Shown here in pieces: positions 6,219 to 8,771 of a DNA stretch of 8,771 nt. The stretch is from Pseudomonadota bacterium (lineage in GTDB: Bacteria; Pseudomonadota; Gammaproteobacteria; Burkholderiales; Burkholderiaceae_C). Position 1 is the first letter of the stretch; every line of letters starts with the position of its first letter. The notes below the pieces were generated by a model. It had not been told where the DNA came from, made no database searches, and saw only the letters and a list, made by a program, of their open reading frames with translations. The DNA lies in contig JAUPTP010000058.1 of NCBI GenBank assembly GCA_030918015.1, forward strand, positions 1 to 8,771. Direction: 5' to 3'. A program made the position numbers and the translations under genes.

Positions 6219-6294
6219 GGCGGACTCGCGAGGAGCTTCGGGAAAATGACGCGACGCGTCAGTGATGGCGCAAGTGTAGGCCGCGCGGCTCGCC

Positions 6295-7020
6295 TCAGCC
6301 GCGACGCAGGATCTCGCGGGCGATGCCGCGCAGGATGTGGATCTCCTCGACCGTCGGCTCGGCGCGGTTGAGCAGCTGGTTCAGGCGCGGCATCAGCTTG
6401 CGCGGCACCTTCGGATCGAGAAAGCCCAGATGCACCAGCGCCTGCTCCCAGTGGCCGAGCGCGCCCTGCACCGCGTCGATGCCGGCGCGAGCGGCGTCGC
6501 GGGTGCGCGGCACGACCTCGAAGCCGCCCAGCGCCTGGCGCCACTCGTAGGCCAGCAGCTGCACCGCCTGCGCCAGGTTCAGCGAACCGTAGTCGGGGTT
6601 CGTCGGGATGGAGAGGCAGACATGGCAGCGGTAGACATCCTCGTTCGACAGCCCGAAGCGCTCGCTGCCAAAGACGAAGGCGATCTTGTCGGGCCGCGCG
6701 GCCAGGCGCTCGAAGCAGGCGCGCGGCGCCTCCACCGGCGGGCCGAAGTCGCGCGGCGTCATCGCGGTGGCGCAGGCGATCTGCACGCCCTCGAGCGCCT
6801 CGTCCAGCGTCTCGACGATGCGCGCGCGCACCAGGATGTCGGCCGCGCCGCTGGCCATCGCCACCGTCTCCTCCTGGCTGAGCACGTCGCCGAAGCGCGG
6901 CGCCACCAGCACCAGCTCTGAAAATCCCATCACCTTCATCGCGCGGGAGGTGGCGCCGACGTTGCCGGGGTGGCTGGTGTTGACCAGCACGAAGCGGGTC
7001 GAATCGGGAACGGCAGGCAC
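6295..7020 (-). CDS. trmJ: tRNA (cytidine/uridine-32 2'-O)-methyltransferase TrmJ
   Basis: TrmJ is a SPOUT-class enzyme that uses S-adenosylmethionine to methylate the 2'-OH of nucleotide 32 in tRNA anticodon loops. The 241 residues match the family's usual length. All three knot motifs are visible: [19 protein letters not shown] (14-32) with the catalytic Asn20/Arg26 region, [14 protein letters not shown] (115-128), and [20 protein letters not shown] (137-156). The C-terminal helical region (165-241) is typical of TrmJ rather than the shorter TrmL. The start codon is GTG (7018-7020), preceded by AAGG 9 nt upstream; no ATG of suitable position exists nearer. It is divergent from suhB and heads the trmJ-cysE pair. 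In E. coli the homologue neighbours iscR, but here no isc gene is in view. Confidence 0.95.
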   Translation of the reverse strand: MPAVPDSTRFVLVNTSHPGNVGATSRAMKVMGFSELVLVAPRFGDVLSQEETVAMASGAADILVRARIVETLDEALEGVQIACATAMTPRDFGPPVEAPRACFERLAARPDKIAFVFGSERFGLSNEDVYRCHVCLSIPTNPDYGSLNLAQAVQLLAYEWRQALGGFEVVPRTRDAARAGIDAVQGALGHWEQALVHLGFLDPKVPRKLMPRLNQLLNRAEPTVEEIHILRGIAREILRRG

Positions 7021-7192
7021 GGGAGAAGACCTTTCAGGCGCTTTTTTGCGGCGCAGACATCGTAGAATGACCGGTTATCTTAGGCGTTGCAGGCCAGCGT
7101 GGCCGCGCAGAACCCGCGCCCCCCGCTCTTTCCCTTCGCCAGCCCCTCGCACCCACTTCACTCGTCGAACCGAGTCCCGGAGCCGCATTTCC
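7021..7192. promoter_or_regulatory. divergent promoter region between trmJ and suhB
   Basis: This 172-bp spacer contains a plus-strand TAGAAT (7063-7068) and, 8 bp away, a minus-strand TAAGAT (7082-7077), each 5/6 to the -10 consensus. The two possible promoters would overlap back to back. Neither has a good -35. A small stem (GGCCA/TGGCC, 7092-7103) lies within the presumed suhB leader. GGAG at 7179-7182, 10 nt before the ATG at 7193, is the suhB ribosome-binding site. The remainder shows no ORF with family content. Confidence 0.42.
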
Positions 7193-8419
7193 ATGTCGCA
7201 AGCCGCTTTGCACCCCATGCTCAACATCGCCATCAAGGCCGCGCGCGCGGCCGGGGCGATCATCAACCGGGCCAGCCTCGACGTCGAGCGACTGACCGTG
7301 ACCAGCAAGGGGCCCAACGACTTCGTCACCGAGGTCGACCAGGCGGCCGAGCAGGCGATCATCGACACCATCCGCCAGGCCTATCCGGGCCACGGCTTCC
7401 TGGCCGAGGAATCGGGCCGCTCGCAGGGCGCGCAGCACAGCGACTTCGTCTGGATCATCGATCCGCTGGACGGCACCACCAACTTCATCCACGGCTTCCC
7501 GCAGTACGCGGTCTCGATCGCGCTGGCCTTCAAGGGCAAGGTCGAGCAGGCGGTCGTCTACGACCCGAGCCGCAACGACCTGTTCTACGCCACCAAGGGC
7601 CGGGGCGCCTACCTCAACGACAAGCGCCTGCGCGTCTCCAAGCGCCTGCGCCTGGCCGACGCGCTGATCGGCACCGGATTCCCCTTCCGCAAGGGCGACA
7701 ACTTCAAGCGCTACCTGAAGATCATGGAAGAGCTGATGCCCGCCTGCGCCGGCCTGCGCCGCCCGGGCGCGGCCGCGCTGGACCTGTGCTATGTCGCGGC
7801 GGGCTGGTATGACGGCTTCTTCGAGACCGGCCTGAACCCGTGGGACATCGCCGCCGGCTCGCTGATCGTGACCGAAGCGGGCGGCCTGATCGGCAACTTC
7901 ACCGGCGAGGCCGACTACCTCTACCAGCGCGAGGTGATCGCCGCCACGCCCAAGGTCTACGGCCAGCTGGTGCAGATCCTCACCCCCTTCACCCGCATCA
8001 TCAAGGACGACGAGCCGGAGACCCCGGTGGTCGAGGCCGCGCCGAAGGCCCGCAAGCCGCGCGCCAAGAAGGCCGAGGCCGAAGGCGGCGACGTCGCGCC
8101 CGCCGCACCGGCCCGCACCGTGCGCAAGGCCGCCCCGACGCAGCCGGGCAAGCTGGTGCCGCTGGACGAATACCTGGCCGCCACCCAGCCCGAGCTGGAC
8201 GCCGAGCCGCAGAAGGCCGAGCTGCCGATCGATGTGCCGCTGTCGCCGGCCGCCGCGCTGGCCGCCGCCTTCGAGCCGATGCCCGAGGAAGCCGCACCGG
8301 CGCCGGTCGTGATCCGCAAGGCCCCGACCCGCATCCGCAAGGAAGACATGCCGCCCAAGGAAGAGGCGCCCGAAGCCCCGCGCCGCAGCCGCCGCCGCGA
8401 CGGCGACGCGCCGTTCTGA
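7193..8419 (+). CDS. suhB: inositol-1-monophosphatase SuhB with long C-terminal extension
   Basis: SuhB hydrolyses inositol-1-phosphate with Mg2+, and in E. coli it also joins the rRNA antitermination complex through NusA. The phosphatase domain spans residues 1-270 and is complete: [15 protein letters not shown] (39-53), the metal ligand pair region LAEES (E72), [15 protein letters not shown] (87-101, with D90 and D93), [30 protein letters not shown] (split across 188-208), and [17 protein letters not shown] (215-231, with D218). LHPMLNIA at 6-13 aligns with the E. coli N-terminus, supporting the ATG at 7193 with GGAG 10 nt upstream. The protein continues to 408 residues, about 140 more than E. 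coli SuhB. The extra part is Ala/Pro/Glu/Lys/Arg-rich, probably disordered, with basic patches (KARKPRAKK at 285-293, RRSRRR at 397-402) and two similar short stretches (VRKAAPTQ and [10 protein letters not shown]). The reading frame, GC content and codon use continue smoothly, so it is not an obvious frameshift or recent fusion. Confidence 0.95.
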   Translation: MSQAALHPMLNIAIKAARAAGAIINRASLDVERLTVTSKGPNDFVTEVDQAAEQAIIDTIRQAYPGHGFLAEESGRSQGAQHSDFVWIIDPLDGTTNFIHGFPQYAVSIALAFKGKVEQAVVYDPSRNDLFYATKGRGAYLNDKRLRVSKRLRLADALIGTGFPFRKGDNFKRYLKIMEELMPACAGLRRPGAAALDLCYVAAGWYDGFFETGLNPWDIAAGSLIVTEAGGLIGNFTGEADYLYQREVIAATPKVYGQLVQILTPFTRIIKDDEPETPVVEAAPKARKPRAKKAEAEGGDVAPAAPARTVRKAAPTQPGKLVPLDEYLAATQPELDAEPQKAELPIDVPLSPAAALAAAFEPMPEEAAPAPVVIRKAPTRIRKEDMPPKEEAPEAPRRSRRRDGDAPF

Positions 8420-8483
8420 GCGGACAAGCCACTCTCCCCCGCTTGCCAGCCCTGGAGCCGGACTGATCAGGCGAGCGGCTCGC

Positions 8484-8489
8484 TAAGAT
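8484..8489 (+). promoter_or_regulatory. candidate -10 box of mutS
   Basis: TAAGAT (5/6 to the -10 consensus) lies 40 nt before the mutS ATG in the 109-bp suhB-mutS gap. The -35 at the right distance is poor, so mutS may partly depend on read-through from suhB. A short stem (GCGAG/CTCGC, 8471-8483) overlaps the promoter area. Confidence 0.3.
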
Positions 8490-8506
8490 GCCGGGTTTTT
8501 CCGCCC

Positions 8507-8522
8507 CGGCGCCGCGGCGCCG
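8507..8522 (+). repeat. perfect 16-bp GC palindrome at the mutS translation start
   Basis: CGGCGCCGCGGCGCCG is its own reverse complement and ends 6 nt before the mutS ATG, exactly where a Shine-Dalgarno sequence should be. No AGGAG-like sequence is present. As RNA it can form a GC-only hairpin or duplex, and together with the GCCGGG/CCCGGC pairing just upstream (8490-8510) it would make alternative structures. Confidence 0.75.
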
Positions 8523-8528
8523 ACACCC

Positions 8529-8771
8529 ATGAGCAGAACCCCGACGACGCGCCCGGACACGGACGGCCTGGGCGGCCACACGCCGATGATGCAGCAGTAC
8601 CTGCGCATCAAGGCCGATTTCCCCGACACGCTGGTGTTCTACCGGATGGGGGACTTCTACGAGCTGTTCTACGACGATGCCCGGCGCGCCAACCGGCTGC
8701 TGGACGTGACGCTGACCACCCGCGGCCAGAGCGCGGGCGAGCCGGTGGTGATGGCGGGCGTGCCGGTGCAT
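8529..8771 (+). CDS. mutS: DNA mismatch repair protein MutS (N-terminal part, cut by window end)
   Basis: MutS recognises base mismatches and small loops and starts methyl-directed repair with MutL. Only the first 81 codons are inside the window. After a 16-residue variable head (rich in Thr, Arg, Asp and Gly), the sequence [12 protein letters not shown] (17-28) opens the mismatch-recognition domain. It is followed by [15 protein letters not shown] (37-51), which includes the Phe-Tyr-Glu wedge (F43, E45) that stacks into mismatches, and by [11 protein letters not shown] and MAGVPVH at the window edge. The start at 8529 fits the usual distance before the HTPMMQQY block. It lies 109 bp downstream of suhB on the same strand. 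Translation initiation looks unusual: there is no Shine-Dalgarno sequence, and a GC palindrome sits just upstream. Confidence 0.96.
   Translation, partial: MSRTPTTRPDTDGLGGHTPMMQQYLRIKADFPDTLVFYRMGDFYELFYDDARRANRLLDVTLTTRGQSAGEPVVMAGVPVH

Noticed and set aside
6248..6260. Inverted repeat GACGCG-A-CGCGTC between trmJ and cysE
   Set aside because: A one-base loop cannot form a stable RNA hairpin with the full stem, and no proper T-run follows. It may be chance in GC-rich DNA.
6686..7192. In-frame upstream extension of suhB through the trmJ region
   Set aside because: Residues before the ATG at 7193 are low-complexity shadow of trmJ. The SuhB family N-terminus aligns at 7193 and GGAG precedes it.
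8471..8500. Possible suhB terminator: GCGAG/CTCGC stem with a T-run at 8496-8500
   Set aside because: The stem is only 5 bp and the T-run begins 12 nt after it. The region better fits a mutS promoter/leader.
1..8771. Novel defence, mobile or biosynthetic system
   Set aside because: Every sizeable gene belongs to a well-known housekeeping or transport family, with no integrase, transposase, toxin-antitoxin, reverse transcriptase, repeat array or unknown gene cluster in the window.

Overview
The window is a compact, very GC-rich piece of ordinary-looking bacterial chromosome. Gene content, codon use and protein features point to a betaproteobacterium of the order Burkholderiales; a Leptothrix/Rubrivivax/Sphaerotilus-like genus is my guess from memory of similar gene sets, not a computed result. 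The evidence includes the divergent pmbA/yjgA pair, SuhB and TrmJ of proteobacterial type, a short CysE with a helical tail, and Tat-dependent TRAP-type binding proteins. I see no IS element, phage gene, CRISPR array, tRNA or rRNA.

Layout: positions 1-145 hold no gene I can support, and a good intrinsic terminator (146-174) reads leftward. Two tandem minus-strand genes follow (217-1299 and 1449-2531). They encode 360-residue periplasmic substrate-binding proteins of the TRAP transporter type, resembling the 2-oxoacid binder TakP, about 90% identical and without a permease in view. Further right, pmbA (2657-4090, minus) is divergent from yjgA/darP (4186-4827, plus). yjgA is translationally coupled to mog (4820-5446, plus). 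mog converges on and overlaps the end of cysE (5439-6218, minus), which lies downstream of trmJ (6295-7020, minus, GTG start). trmJ is divergent from suhB (7193-8419, plus), and mutS begins at 8529 and runs off the window.

The genes serve unrelated housekeeping tasks: solute capture for a TRAP transporter, the TldD/PmbA protease, 50S ribosome maturation, molybdenum cofactor adenylation, cysteine synthesis, tRNA wobble-region methylation, inositol phosphatase/antitermination, and mismatch repair. The clearest transcription units are trmJ-cysE and yjgA-mog. The two binding-protein genes appear to have their own leaders, each with a conserved TAGAAT box.

I did not find a plausible undescribed multi-gene system here. 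The most interesting signals are: (1) a sharp-edged tract of near-identity inside the two binding-protein genes, which looks like recent gene conversion of the second lobe while the first lobe diverged; (2) a disordered, charged tail of about 140 residues on SuhB; (3) a perfect 16-bp GC palindrome where the mutS ribosome-binding site should be; and (4) hairpins placed directly against the promoter-like boxes of the duplicated genes. All counts were made by eye.
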